Shown: positions 1 to 8,423, counted from the stretch's first letter. The stretch: 19,236 nucleotides of DNA from Candidatus Avimicrobium faecavium (GCA_904419105.1 CAJFQR010000016.1:1-19236); one strand, 5' to 3'. Translations and numbers: made by a program. The notes: generated by a model not told the origin, from the sequence alone.

Positions 1-35
1 CCAAAGTCAAGGAAGAGTGCCGCCGCAGCATGGGC

Positions 36-61
36 AAAAAAGAGCGGCCCTTACGGGCCGC
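36..61 (-). terminator. Rho-independent terminator, minus strand (distal of a tandem pair)
   Basis: GCGGCCC (44-50) and GGGCCGC (55-61) form a 7-bp stem with a TTAC loop. On the minus strand it is followed by TC and six T's (36-41). It lies beyond the stronger terminator at 91-123, so it probably acts as a back-up for the oxidoreductase transcript. No minus-strand gene fits between the two. Confidence 0.6.
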
Positions 62-90
62 CCTCTCCCCCGGGATCCCCGGGGTAAAAC

Positions 91-123
91 AAAAAACGGT
101 GGGCCGAGACCCACCGTTTTTTT
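91..123 (-). terminator. Rho-independent terminator of the pyruvate:ferredoxin oxidoreductase gene
   Basis: CGGTGGG (97-103) pairs with CCCACCG (110-116) around a six-base loop. The stem is flanked by A6 (91-96) and T7 (117-123), so it can work in both directions. It starts 24 bases past the stop codon of the minus-strand oxidoreductase gene. Confidence 0.85.
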
Positions 124-146
124 AGTTGCGATCAGAGGCGATCCAA

Positions 147-3100
147 TTACTCGTAGAGCTTGGACAGCTTGGTCAGGTGCTCATACCGGTCGGAAGCGAT
201 CTTCGCGGCGCGGTCGAACAGCTGATCGGCCTTATCCGGGAAGGAGCGCTTCAGCGAGCTGTAGCGGACCTCACCCTCGATGAAGGACTTGTAATCGGCG
301 CTGGGAGCCTTGGAATCCAGCTGGAACGGGTTCTCGCCGGCCAGAGTCTTTCTCGGGTCGAAGCGGAACAGGTTCCAGTAGCCGGCGGCTACCGCAGCCT
401 TGATGGTATCCTGAGCATGGACCATACCGCCCTTGATACCCTGGTTGATACAGGGAGCGTAGGCGATGATCAGCGAAGGACCATGGTAGCTCTCAGCCTC
501 AGAGAAGGCCTTGATGCACTGGTTGTAGTCAGCGCCCATACCAACCTGAGCTACATAGACATAGCCATAGGTCATCGCGATGCCGGCCAGATCCTTGTTC
601 TTGATCTCCTTACCAGCGGCGGCGAACTGAGCAACCGCGCCGAGAGGAGTGGCCTTGGAAGCCTGACCGCCGGTGTTGGAGTAGACCTCGGTGTTGAAGA
701 CCAGGATGTTGACATCCTCACCGGAGGCGATGACATGGTCCAGACCGCCGAAGCCGATGTCATAGGCCCAGCCGTCGCCGCCGAAGATCCAGACGCTCTT
801 CTTGGCCAGGAACTCCTTATCCTTCAGGATCTCCTTGCAGTACGGGCAGTCAGGATGCTTCTCCAGCTCAGCGACCAGAGCCTTGGTGGCAGCCTTGTTG
901 GCAGCACCGTCGTCCACGGTATCCAAGTAGCCGTCGATCACAGCCTTGAAGCCATCATCGGTGACCTTCTCCTTGAGCTCCATGATCTTGGCGATCAGAT
1001 GGTTGCGCAGGGTGGACTGGGCCAGGAACATACCGTAGCCATACTCGGCGTTGTCCTCGAAGAGGGAGTTCGCCCAGGTCGGGCCGTGGCCTTCCTTGTT
1101 GACGGTGTAGGGGGTAGACGGAGCCGAACCGCCCCAGATGGAGGAGCAGCCGGTGGCATTGGCGATGTACATCCGATCGCCAAACAGCTGGGTGACCAGC
1201 TTGGCGTAAGGAGTCTCGCCGCAGCCGGCGCAGGCGCCGGAGTACTCGAGCAGGGGCTGCTTGAACTGGCTGCCCTTGACGGTGTTCTCCTTGAACTTCG
1301 CAGCGACCTCAGGCTTGGCATCGATGGACTGGCCATAGGCGAAGATGTCCTGCTCGGCCATCTGGGAGTCGAGGCTCTGCATGGTGAGAGCCTTCTCGCC
1401 CTTCTTGCCAGGGCAGACATTGGCGCAGGAGCCACAGCCGGTGCAGTCCAGAACGGACACGGTCATCGCGAACTTGTAGCCGGGCATACCGGTCATATCG
1501 GCCATCTTCATGCCCTCGGGAGCCTTGGCAGCCTCGTCAGCGGACAGAACGACCGGACGGATAACGGCGTGCGGGCAGACATAAGAGCAGAAGTTGCACT
1601 GGATGCAGTTGTCGGGGTTCCAAACCGGAACATCGACGGCGATACCGCGCTTCTCGTAGGCGGAAGAGCCCTGCGGGAAGGTACCGTCGGCATCCTTCAG
1701 GAAGGTGGATACCGGCAGCTTGTCGCCGCGCTGTGCGTTGACAGGGGTCTGGATGTTGTTGACGAAGTCAACCAGATCCTTTCTGTCGCCGGTGGCTACC
1801 GGGTAGACGAAGTCGCCCTCGGCATCGGCCCACTCAGCGGGAACCTTGACCTCGACGATGGCCTGGGCGCCGGCGTCGATGGCATCATGGTTCATCTTGA
1901 CGACCTTCTCGCCCTTACGGCCGTAGGACTTGGTGGCGGCGTCCTTCATGTACTTGATGGCATCGTCCGCCGGGATGATGTTGGCCAGCTTGAAGAAGGC
2001 GGACTGCAGAACGGTGTTGATTCTGGAGCCCAGACCGATCTCCTTACCGATCTTAACACCATCGATGGTGTAGAACTTGATGTTGTTGCGGGCAATGTAT
2101 CTCTTGACGGTGCCGGGCAGTCTCTTGCTCAGCTCCTCGAGATCCCAGCCGCAGTTCAGCAGGAAGGTGCCGCCGGGCTTGAGGGCCGCGGTCATGTCGT
2201 ACTTGTCCACATAGGACGGGTTGTGGCAGGCTACAAAGTCGGCCTTCTCAACCAGGTAGGTGCTCTTGATCGGCTTCTTACCGAAACGCAGGTGGGAGGT
2301 GGTTACGCCGCCCGACTTCTTGGAGTCGTAGCTGAAGTAAGCCTGCGCATACATATCGGTGTGGTCGCCGATGATCTTGATGGAGTTCTTGTTGGCGCCG
2401 ACGGTACCATCGGAGCCCAGACCCCAGAAGATGCAGGAAGTGGTGCCCTCGGGAGCCGTATCGGGGTTCTCGGTGATGGGCAGGGACAGATGGGTGACAT
2501 CGTCCTCGATGCCGACGGTGAACCGCTCCTTGGGCTCAGCGGACTGGGCGTTGTTGTAAACGGCGATGACCTGAGCCGGGGTGGTATCCTTGGAACCCAG
2601 ACCGTAACGGCCGCCGAATACGGGGATGTTGGCAAACTTGCTGCCGCGCAGCGCCATAACGACATCCAGGTACAGGGGCTCACCGATGGAGCCGGGCTCC
2701 TTGGTGCGGTCGAGAACCGAGATGGTCTTGACGGTGTCGGGGATGGCGTCGATCAGGTGCTTGGCAGAGAACGGACGGTACAGGCGGACCTTTACCAGAC
2801 CGACCTTGCGGCCCTGAGCCAGCATCCAGTCGATGGTCTCCTCGATGGTGTCGTTGACCGAACCCATGGCGATGATGATGTCAGTGGCATCGGGAGCGCC
2901 GTAGTAGTTGAACAGCTTGTAGTCGGTGCCGATCTTGGCATTGACCTTGTTCATGTACTCCTCCACAACGGCGGGAACCGCATCGTGGTAGGTGTTGCTG
3001 GCCTCACGGGCCTGGAAGAAGATGTCGGGGTTCTGGGCAGTGCCGTGCAGAACAGGATGCTCCGGGTTGAGCGCTCTCTTGCGGAAGGCGTCAACGGCAT

Positions 3101-3692
3101 CCATATCGATCATATCCTTCAGATCCTCGTAGTCCCAGACCTCGATCTTCTGGATCTCGTGGGAAGTACGGAAGCCATCGAAGAAGTGCAGGAAGGGAAC
3201 GCGGGACTTGATGGTGGCCAGGTGGGCAACAGCACCCAGGTCCATGACCTCCTGAACCGAGCTGGAGCACAGCATCGCGTAACCGGTCTGGCGGCAGGCA
3301 TAGATATCCGAGTGATCGCCGAAGATGCTCAGAGCGTGGGAAGCAACGGCACGAGCGGATACATGGATCACGCTCGGCAGCAGCTCGCCAGCGATCTTGT
3401 ACATATTGGGGATCATCAGCAGCAGGCCCTGGGAAGCGGTGTAGGTGGTGGTCAGGGCACCGGCGGCCAGGGAGCCGTGAACGGCACCGGCGGCACCAGC
3501 CTCGGACTGCATCTCAACCAGCTTTACGGTCTGGCCGAAGATGTTCTTCTTGCCCTGGGCAGCCCACTCATCGCTGACTTCCGCCATAACGGAAGAAGGC
3601 GTGATCGGGTAGATGGCAGCAACATCTGTAAACGCATAGGAAACATGCGCCGCAGCGTTGTTACCATCCATGGTTTTCATTTTTCTTGCCAT
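147..3692 (-). CDS. nifJ: Pyruvate:ferredoxin (flavodoxin) oxidoreductase, single-chain
   Basis: This cytoplasmic enzyme oxidatively decarboxylates pyruvate to acetyl-CoA and CO2 and reduces ferredoxin, the central step of clostridial fermentation. The 1181 residues match the usual size of the homodimeric fused enzyme. The N-terminal domain carries the YPITPSS signature (pyruvate/TPP site). The inserted ferredoxin domain has two 4Fe-4S motifs, CIQCNFCSYVCP near residue 693 and CTGCGSCANVCP near 749. A GACAGCGETPY motif near 818, the TPP-binding GDGWAYDIGFGG near 970 and the C-terminal APCINQG cysteine near 1083 complete the set for the proximal cluster and TPP. The ATG at 3692 was chosen because AGGGAGG lies ten bases upstream and the protein then begins MARKMKTMDGN, typical of the family; the in-frame upstream extension is not protein-like. 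The gene is monocistronic. The symbol could equally be given as por or pfor. Confidence 0.97.
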   Translation of the reverse strand: MARKMKTMDGNNAAAHVSYAFTDVAAIYPITPSSVMAEVSDEWAAQGKKNIFGQTVKLVEMQSEAGAAGAVHGSLAAGALTTTYTASQGLLLMIPNMYKIAGELLPSVIHVSARAVASHALSIFGDHSDIYACRQTGYAMLCSSSVQEVMDLGAVAHLATIKSRVPFLHFFDGFRTSHEIQKIEVWDYEDLKDMIDMDAVDAFRKRALNPEHPVLHGTAQNPDIFFQAREASNTYHDAVPAVVEEYMNKVNAKIGTDYKLFNYYGAPDATDIIIAMGSVNDTIEETIDWMLAQGRKVGLVKVRLYRPFSAKHLIDAIPDTVKTISVLDRTKEPGSIGEPLYLDVVMALRGSKFANIPVFGGRYGLGSKDTTPAQVIAVYNNAQSAEPKERFTVGIEDDVTHLSLPITENPDTAPEGTTSCIFWGLGSDGTVGANKNSIKIIGDHTDMYAQAYFSYDSKKSGGVTTSHLRFGKKPIKSTYLVEKADFVACHNPSYVDKYDMTAALKPGGTFLLNCGWDLEELSKRLPGTVKRYIARNNIKFYTIDGVKIGKEIGLGSRINTVLQSAFFKLANIIPADDAIKYMKDAATKSYGRKGEKVVKMNHDAIDAGAQAIVEVKVPAEWADAEGDFVYPVATGDRKDLVDFVNNIQTPVNAQRGDKLPVSTFLKDADGTFPQGSSAYEKRGIAVDVPVWNPDNCIQCNFCSYVCPHAVIRPVVLSADEAAKAPEGMKMADMTGMPGYKFAMTVSVLDCTGCGSCANVCPGKKGEKALTMQSLDSQMAEQDIFAYGQSIDAKPEVAAKFKENTVKGSQFKQPLLEYSGACAGCGETPYAKLVTQLFGDRMYIANATGCSSIWGGSAPSTPYTVNKEGHGPTWANSLFEDNAEYGYGMFLAQSTLRNHLIAKIMELKEKVTDDGFKAVIDGYLDTVDDGAANKAATKALVAELEKHPDCPYCKEILKDKEFLAKKSVWIFGGDGWAYDIGFGGLDHVIASGEDVNILVFNTEVYSNTGGQASKATPLGAVAQFAAAGKEIKNKDLAGIAMTYGYVYVAQVGMGADYNQCIKAFSEAESYHGPSLIIAYAPCINQGIKGGMVHAQDTIKAAVAAGYWNLFRFDPRKTLAGENPFQLDSKAPSADYKSFIEGEVRYSSLKRSFPDKADQLFDRAAKIASDRYEHLTKLSKLYE

Positions 3693-3760
3693 GTTATGAT
3701 ATCCTCCCTTTGGATAATTGTTGGCATTGCGGGGAAAAAACCGCATTTTTACCCATTCAA

Positions 3761-3789
3761 ATTCTATCATCTTTGGCTGGAGATGTAAA
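3761..3789 (-). promoter_or_regulatory. Promoter of the pyruvate:ferredoxin oxidoreductase gene
   Basis: On the minus strand TTTACA (3784-3789) and TAGAAT (3761-3766) are separated by exactly 17 bases, a good sigma-A-type promoter. It gives a leader of about 60 bases before the ATG at 3692. The rest of the 3693-3994 intergenic stretch shows only this promoter, the ribosome-binding site and the terminator of the next gene. Confidence 0.7.
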
Positions 3790-3946
3790 GTCAATAAAGT
3801 GTAAAACTTCTGTTTCCGCCGGGATTTGACCGATTTTAGACAATCCGAGGCGGTTTGCAAGGCGGTTTTTCGGCAAAACTGAGAAGAGCTCCTATCTTTC
3901 GGGGAAAAGTTTAGCCTGATTTGAACGAAGGGCGGCATCCGGGAAA

Positions 3947-3975
3947 GCAAAACAGGCGCCCTTTGGCCGGGCGCC
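3947..3975 (-). terminator. Terminator of the small zinc-ribbon gene
   Basis: GGCGCCC (3955-3961) and GGGCGCC (3969-3975) form a 7-bp GC stem with a seven-base loop. On the minus strand it is followed by TGTTTTGCTTT. It lies about 20 bases after the stop of the minus-strand gene at 3995-4234 and would insulate the oxidoreductase promoter downstream. Confidence 0.65.
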
Positions 3976-3994
3976 CGCTTTGTTCTGTTCGGAT

Positions 3995-4234
3995 TTACGG
4001 AAGTTCCGCCCCACAATAGGGACAGTATTCGACAAAGATACCCCGCAGCCGCAGGTGCCGGTCGCAGACCGGGCACCGGACGATCTTCCAGGAGAGATAG
4101 ATCCCATACCCACAGACAACAACACCGATGATTACAAATGAAACACTGTGCAGGAATTCGAGCCCGATCGCTAAAAAGCTCGCTCCGATCACGCAGATCA
4201 AATCACACAGGAGCCGTTTTTTCAGTGTTTTCAT
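3995..4234 (-). CDS. Small membrane protein with two TM segments and a C-terminal zinc ribbon
   Basis: This is a 79-residue protein of unknown function. Two hydrophobic segments at about residues 9-27 and 31-49 form a membrane hairpin. They are followed by a zinc-ribbon-like pair, CPVC (54-57) and CPYC (71-74), spaced as in rubredoxin-type knuckles. The first hydrophobic stretch also holds Cys10 and Cys14. The ATG at 4234 follows a modest purine-rich site (GAGGCGGGG); a TTG codon sits immediately upstream and is less likely. It is flanked by its own terminator and lies divergently from the CNNM gene. Small zinc-ribbon membrane proteins of this layout are common in Firmicutes, but I cannot assign a role. 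Confidence is high that it is a gene and low for function. Confidence 0.8.
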   Translation of the reverse strand: MKTLKKRLLCDLICVIGASFLAIGLEFLHSVSFVIIGVVVCGYGIYLSWKIVRCPVCDRHLRLRGIFVEYCPYCGAELP

Positions 4235-4301
4235 CAAAACCCCGCCTCTCCGGTAAAAACCTGCTTTTTAACAGCATCAATCCAGATAAATGTTAAATAC
4301 A

Positions 4302-4323
4302 GTGTAATGCCAATATATTACAC
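4302..4323. repeat. Perfect inverted repeat GTGTAAT-N8-ATTACAC, candidate operator
   Basis: Seven-base arms at 4302-4308 and 4317-4323 flank an AT-rich eight-base centre. The spacing puts the two half-sites about 1.5 helical turns apart, as for a dimeric regulator. On the minus strand it overlaps a possible -35 (TTGGCA, 4308-4313) for the zinc-ribbon gene; no strong matching -10 is seen. No T tract follows it, so it is not a terminator. Confidence 0.45.
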
Positions 4324-4414
4324 ATAATTTAAATTAAGGCAAAATCTATGTAACAGTATTCCAAACCGAATCCCCGTTGCACCGGCGGCCGCCCTGCCGG
4401 GACGGCTGCCTTTC

Positions 4415-4443
4415 TTGACAGGACAGGCAAAACCCGATATGAT
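4415..4443 (+). promoter_or_regulatory. Consensus-like promoter of the CNNM gene
   Basis: TTGACA (4415-4420) and TATGAT (4438-4443) are separated by 17 bases, which is close to the ideal sigma-A promoter. Transcription would begin near 4450, leaving about 75 bases of leader before the ATG at 4526. The location supports that ATG over an in-frame ATG at 4415, which lies within the promoter itself. Confidence 0.85.
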
Positions 4444-4525
4444 AGACACATACCGATCCGGCGGCGCGCTATTTAATAAGGTATCCGCCGGAAAATTTAC
4501 ACCGACAGATAGGAGAACCGCCATC

Positions 4526-5932
4526 ATGGACCCTGACAGTACATCTCTCGCCCTCCCCCTCATCGGATACGCCTGCTTCACGCTGCTGGCCGCCTTCTTC
4601 TCGGCGGCGGAGCGCAGCTTTATGGGCCTCAACGACAGCCTGCTCCAGCGGCAGGCCGCCGAGGGCGACGCCGTAGCCCGGCGCATCGCCCGCATGATCG
4701 AAAAACCCGCCGTCTTTCTCTCGACGGTGCGGGCGGGCAACACGCTGTGCGAGATGCTCGGCCTGGCCTGCCTGTCGCCGGTGGCCACCCGGCTGTTCAT
4801 CGCCCGGGTGTATGCCGGGGCCGCCACCCCGGACTGGGCCTATCCGGCCTTTCTGCTGGTGGTGACGCTGCTCATCGGCGCGCTGAGCCTCACCCTCGGG
4901 GATATCCTCCCCGGGCGGATCGGAGACTTCTTCCCGGAGGGGGCCGCCCGGCGGCTATCCGGTCCGATGCGGCTCTTCTCGCTGCTGCTACGCCCGCTGG
5001 TATGGCTGATGCTGGCGCTGGCCGGGCTTGGGCTGCGGCTGCTGGGGCAGAACCCGGATAAGGAGCCGGACACCGTCACCGAGGAGGAGATCCGTATGCT
5101 GGTGACCGTCGGCGAGGAGAAGGGGGCCATCGAGCAGAGCGAACGGCAGATGATCAACAACATCTTCGAGTTTGACGACCGGTTCGTCACCGAGGTGATG
5201 ACCCACCGCATGGAGATGACCGCCCTGGAGGATACCGCCACGCTGGACGAGGCGGTGGCGGTGGCCCGGCAGACCGGGTACAGCCGCATCCCGGTGTACC
5301 ACGAGGACATCGACAACATCACCGGCGTGCTCTACGCCAAGGATCTGCTCGGCTTTGTCAACGACCGCAACAACTCCGAGGGCTTTGAGCTCCGGAAGAT
5401 GCTCCACCGGGCCTTCTTCATCCCGGACACCGCCAAGTGCACCGAGCTGTTCCGGGAGTTCCAGCAGAAGCAGCTGCACATGGCCATCGTCATCGACGAG
5501 TACGGCGGCACCTATGGCATGGTGACGATGGAGGACCTTCTGGAGGCCATCGTCGGCGACATCCAGGACGAGTACGACCGGGAGGAGAGCGAGTACCAGA
5601 AGATCTCCGACACCGAATATGACATCGACGGCCGCCTGCCCCTGGACGATGTGGAGGAACTGCTGGGCGCCGACCTGCCGGAGGACAGCGACTACGACAC
5701 CATCGGCGGCGTCATCGTCGACCGGCTGGAGGGCCTCCCGGCAAACGGGGAACACCCGTCGGTACAGATCGGCCGGGTGCTGTTCACCGTGCTGGAGGTC
5801 AGCGACCGGCGCATTGCCAAGCTCCGGGCCCAGCTCCTCCCGGAGGAGCCCCCGGAAGAGGAGGAGCGCTGGAGCCTGTTCGACCGGCGGGAGGACCCCG
5901 CCGACCCGCCCAAAAAGAGCAAGCGGCCCTGA
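4526..5932 (+). CDS. CNNM/CorC (HlyC) family membrane transporter-like protein
   Basis: The 468-residue protein has the standard three-part layout. The N-terminal CNNM (DUF21) membrane domain spans about residues 8-190 and carries AAFFSAAERSF, the family's SAxE-type motif. A pair of CBS domains spans about 217-345, with VMTHRMEMTAL opening it and IDEYGGTYGMV near 323. The C-terminal CorC/HlyC-associated domain spans about 358-435. Family members are implicated in Mg2+ or Co2+ efflux and resistance, with the CBS pair sensing Mg-ATP; older annotations say haemolysin. The start was set by AGGAGA about ten bases upstream of the ATG. A YcxB-like gene follows after 27 bases and is probably co-transcribed. 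Family assignment is firm; the substrate is inferred. Confidence 0.93.
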   Translation: MDPDSTSLALPLIGYACFTLLAAFFSAAERSFMGLNDSLLQRQAAEGDAVARRIARMIEKPAVFLSTVRAGNTLCEMLGLACLSPVATRLFIARVYAGAATPDWAYPAFLLVVTLLIGALSLTLGDILPGRIGDFFPEGAARRLSGPMRLFSLLLRPLVWLMLALAGLGLRLLGQNPDKEPDTVTEEEIRMLVTVGEEKGAIEQSERQMINNIFEFDDRFVTEVMTHRMEMTALEDTATLDEAVAVARQTGYSRIPVYHEDIDNITGVLYAKDLLGFVNDRNNSEGFELRKMLHRAFFIPDTAKCTELFREFQQKQLHMAIVIDEYGGTYGMVTMEDLLEAIVGDIQDEYDREESEYQKISDTEYDIDGRLPLDDVEELLGADLPEDSDYDTIGGVIVDRLEGLPANGEHPSVQIGRVLFTVLEVSDRRIAKLRAQLLPEEPPEEEERWSLFDRREDPADPPKKSKRP

Positions 5933-5959
5933 TCCATCGCCAGAAGGAGGCATTTTTCC

Positions 5960-6532
5960 ATGGACGAACGCCAAACCACCACCCCGCCCTCTCCATCGGA
6001 GGGAGAGACCCCGATCCACACCGTCCGGTTTCAGCTGGACCGGGATACCTACACCCAGCTCAACCAGATCTTTCTCGGGCGCACCCGCAAGCGCCGCCGG
6101 CTGACCACCTCGCTGCTGGCCATCGGCCTCTCCATCGTGCTCTGCCTGGTGCGCCAGACCAACCTGCCGACCATGGTGGTGACGCTGGTGCTGGTGTTGC
6201 TCATCCTCTGGCCGTTCTCCAGCCTGCTGGAGAAGCTGATCCTGCGCATGAACGCCAAGCGCAGCGAGGCCCTCTCCCCGGCCCATCTGGAGACCCAGAG
6301 CTACGAGTTCTTCGATGAGGGGTTCCGCATCTCCAGCCCCAAGACCTCGAGCTTTATCCGCTATGACAAGATCACCACGCTGGCCCGCAGCGACGACTAC
6401 ATCGCCATGTTCATCAGCGATGTGAACGCCTATATGGTCAAAGGGGAGTGCAGCGACTGCGGCCTGCCGGCGCTCACCGAGTTCCTGCAGCGAAAGACCG
6501 GAAAGCCCATCGAAAACCACCGCACCAAATAG
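5960..6532 (+). CDS. YcxB-like two-TM membrane protein
   Basis: This 190-residue protein has a hydrophilic N-terminus to about residue 48. Two membrane segments follow (TSLLAIGLSIVLCLV and TMVVTLVLVLLILWPF), then a cytoplasmic C-terminal domain. That domain carries the pattern typical of the YcxB-like family: EFFDEGFRISSPKTSSFIRYDKI, then a short strand-rich end. The family is widespread in Firmicutes and has no established function. A strong AAGGAGG (5944-5950) precedes the ATG. The gene sits 27 bases after the CNNM gene and ends just before a terminator, so the two likely form an operon. Confidence 0.85.
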   Translation: MDERQTTTPPSPSEGETPIHTVRFQLDRDTYTQLNQIFLGRTRKRRRLTTSLLAIGLSIVLCLVRQTNLPTMVVTLVLVLLILWPFSSLLEKLILRMNAKRSEALSPAHLETQSYEFFDEGFRISSPKTSSFIRYDKITTLARSDDYIAMFISDVNAYMVKGECSDCGLPALTEFLQRKTGKPIENHRTK

Positions 6533-6540
6533 ACCCGATG

Positions 6541-6567
6541 CAGCCCGGTCCGCCGGGCTGTTTTGTT
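6541..6567 (+). terminator. Terminator after the CNNM/YcxB-like operon
   Basis: CAGCCCGG (6541-6548) pairs with CCGGGCTG (6553-6560) around TCCG and is followed by TTTTGTT. It lies eight bases after the YcxB-like stop codon. The T tract is short, so some read-through into the lipoprotein gene 24 bases downstream is plausible; I see no clear separate promoter for that gene. Confidence 0.75.
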
Positions 6568-6590
6568 ATCGATCCTAAAGGAGGGGTTTT

Positions 6591-7643
6591 ATGGAACGCC
6601 TGATCGCTCTCTGTCTGGCCGGACTGGCAGCCCTTGGCCTTCTGTCCGGCTGCGTCCGGCCCGCCGGGCCGGCGGATCCTCTCGCCCACATCGCCTATCC
6701 GGAGCTGCTGCCGGAGGGCTATGCCGAAAGCGGCTTTGCCGCCGGCATCACCTCCTGCGGAGCGCTGGTGGCGGCGGAGTCCGGTCTGGGGGATACGCCG
6801 CTGGAGTCGGTGATGGAGGCGGACTATGTCCGGGCGGAGGTGGAGCGTTTCCTTGCCGGGGAGACGGATACTCTGTGGCTGTGCGCCCTTTACGAGCGGG
6901 ACTACGGTGAATACACCATCGGCGGCCGCCGGTACGACCCGCTGTTCCACCGGTTCGACCGGGCGGCGGACGGCAGCCTCACCGCAGACAGCACCAGACA
7001 GCTCCCGGAGATCGGCTCTGCCCCGGAGGCTCCCGAGCCGCTGGCCGGGCTGGCCCTGAACGACTACGGCTACCTGGTCTGGGACTACGCCGCAGACGGC
7101 CGGCTGGACGAGAGCCTGAAGCTCATCAACGACCACGATCTCTACCCCGACGCCGACGAGCGCCACCGGATGTATCAGACCTATCTGCGGCCGCTTACGG
7201 CCTACAACTACCTGCTCCGCGACTGGGACCGGGTCGAGGACGCCGGGCCCGCCCACCTGCTGTACGAGGACCTCTCCCGGGCGGTGGACGGGAACGACCT
7301 CTCCGACGGGGATACCGGAAACTATGTCTTCGCCCTGGAGGACTGTGTGAACTTTCTGTCCCGGTATTTTGACGGCGTCACCGCCGACTGGGTCATCCGG
7401 TGCGTGCGGGAGCGCGGCAGCTATGATTCGGCCACCGGCCTCTGCCGGTACCCGGGCGGCCGGGGCGGCGTCGGGCCGGGGTATCGGGTGACCGGCTGGC
7501 AGCGGGACGGAGAGGAGCTCACCCTCTCCTACGAGGCCTTCGACTGGAGCGGCCGCAGGTACAGGACCGGCACCCTGGTCCTGCACCTTACGGAGGACGG
7601 CGGCTTCCGCTATCGGTCCAACACCATCGTCTTTGAGGGATAA
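6591..7643 (+). CDS. Predicted lipoprotein of unknown function
   Basis: This 350-residue protein has a lipoprotein signal peptide. A hydrophobic stretch runs over residues 4-18 and ends in the lipobox LLSGC with Cys21, so the mature protein would be lipid-anchored on the outer face of the membrane. The mature part is acidic and rich in Tyr, Asp and Arg, without a motif I can name. Its C-terminal third looks like beta strands (for example TGTLVLHLTEDGGFRYRSNT), which resembles substrate-free lipoproteins seen in clostridial genomes. AAGGAGGGG lies seven bases before the ATG. It may be read from the upstream operon through a weak terminator. I do not recognise a specific family with confidence. 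Confidence 0.85.
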   Translation: MERLIALCLAGLAALGLLSGCVRPAGPADPLAHIAYPELLPEGYAESGFAAGITSCGALVAAESGLGDTPLESVMEADYVRAEVERFLAGETDTLWLCALYERDYGEYTIGGRRYDPLFHRFDRAADGSLTADSTRQLPEIGSAPEAPEPLAGLALNDYGYLVWDYAADGRLDESLKLINDHDLYPDADERHRMYQTYLRPLTAYNYLLRDWDRVEDAGPAHLLYEDLSRAVDGNDLSDGDTGNYVFALEDCVNFLSRYFDGVTADWVIRCVRERGSYDSATGLCRYPGGRGGVGPGYRVTGWQRDGEELTLSYEAFDWSGRRYRTGTLVLHLTEDGGFRYRSNTIVFEG

Positions 7644-7662
7644 ACAACCCCCTTTGCACAGC

Positions 7663-7692
7663 AAAAAAGCGGCTCGTGTGAGCCGCTTTTTT
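7663..7692. terminator. Bidirectional terminator between convergent units
   Basis: GCGGCTC (7669-7675) pairs with GAGCCGC (7680-7686) around GTGT. The stem is flanked by A6 on the left and T6 on the right, so it can stop the plus-strand lipoprotein transcript and the minus-strand liv operon. It lies 20 bases past the lipoprotein stop and 30 bases past the livF stop. Confidence 0.9.
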
Positions 7693-7721
7693 CTGTGTGT
7701 ATCGAGTCGTTTGCCGGACGG

Positions 7722-8423
7722 TCAACCGAGGTAGGCCGAGCGCACCGATGCATCGGAGAGCATCGACCGGGCCTCTCCGGCGCCGACGACGCTGCCGGTG
7801 GAGAGCACATAGCTGTAATCGGCGATCTCCAGCGCCTTGGCAGCGTTCTGCTCTACCAGCAGCACGGTGACGCCGGACTTGTTCACCGCCTGGATGATGG
7901 AGAAGATCTCGTCCACCAGGATCGGCGCCAGACCCATCGACGGCTCATCCAGGAGGAGCATCTTCGGGGTGGACATCAGCGCCCGGCCCATGGCCAGCAT
8001 CTGCTGTTCACCGCCGGAGAGGGTGCCTGCCGGCTGGCGGATACGCTCCTTCAGCCGGGGGAACCAGCCAAATACCTTCTCCAGGTCGGCCTGCACCCCC
8101 GCCTTGTCCCGGCGGGTAAAGGCGCCCATCTCCAGGTTCTCCAGCACGGTCATCTGGGCGAACACCCGGCGGCCCTCCGGCACCTGGGCCAGCCCTCTCT
8201 GAAGGATGCGGTGGGGCGGCAGCGTGGTGATGTCCGCCCCGTTAAAGGTGATGGTGCCGCTCCTGGCCCGGAGCAGGCCGGAGATGGTCTGCAGGATGGT
8301 GGTCTTGCCGGCGCCGTTCGCGCCGATCAGCGTGCAGATCTCCCCGTCCCGGACCTCAAAGCTCACATCTTTGACCGCGTGGATCTTATCGTAATAGACA
8401 TTCAGTCCCTCGACCTTCAGCAT
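7722..8423 (-). CDS. livF: Branched-chain amino-acid ABC transporter ATP-binding protein LivF
   Basis: One of the two ATPase subunits driving import of leucine, isoleucine and valine. The 233 residues match the usual LivF length. The Walker A motif GANGAGKTT is at 34-42, the LSGGEQ signature at 135-140, and Walker B LLLDE at 156-160 is followed by PSMGLAP, typical of LivF. The ATG overlaps the end of livG by seven bases, indicating translational coupling. It is the last gene of the operon and ends at the bidirectional terminator. Confidence 0.96.
   Translation of the reverse strand: MLKVEGLNVYYDKIHAVKDVSFEVRDGEICTLIGANGAGKTTILQTISGLLRARSGTITFNGADITTLPPHRILQRGLAQVPEGRRVFAQMTVLENLEMGAFTRRDKAGVQADLEKVFGWFPRLKERIRQPAGTLSGGEQQMLAMGRALMSTPKMLLLDEPSMGLAPILVDEIFSIIQAVNKSGVTVLLVEQNAAKALEIADYSYVLSTGSVVGAGEARSMLSDASVRSAYLG

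Noticed and set aside
1..125. Possible 3' end of a plus-strand gene at the left edge (reading KVKEECRRSMGKK, stop at 123-125)
   Set aside because: The frame runs through two terminator hairpins and the stop lies in the T tract. The sequence to the left is needed to judge it, so I did not annotate it.
126..3788. Open frame of 1220 codons on the plus strand, opposite the oxidoreductase
   Set aside because: It is the antisense of a highly biased gene that avoids codons giving stops on the other strand. The translation is repetitive, has no recognisable domain, and has no ribosome-binding site at its start.
3693..4076. In-frame upstream extension of the oxidoreductase to 4076
   Set aside because: It would cross the promoter and the terminator of the next gene. 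The family's N-terminus and a good ribosome-binding site place the start at 3692.
4988..6520. Open frame of 510 codons on the minus strand, opposite the CNNM and YcxB-like genes
   Set aside because: Antisense shadow with Gln/His/Gly-rich low-complexity translation; the plus-strand products match known families with good start sites.
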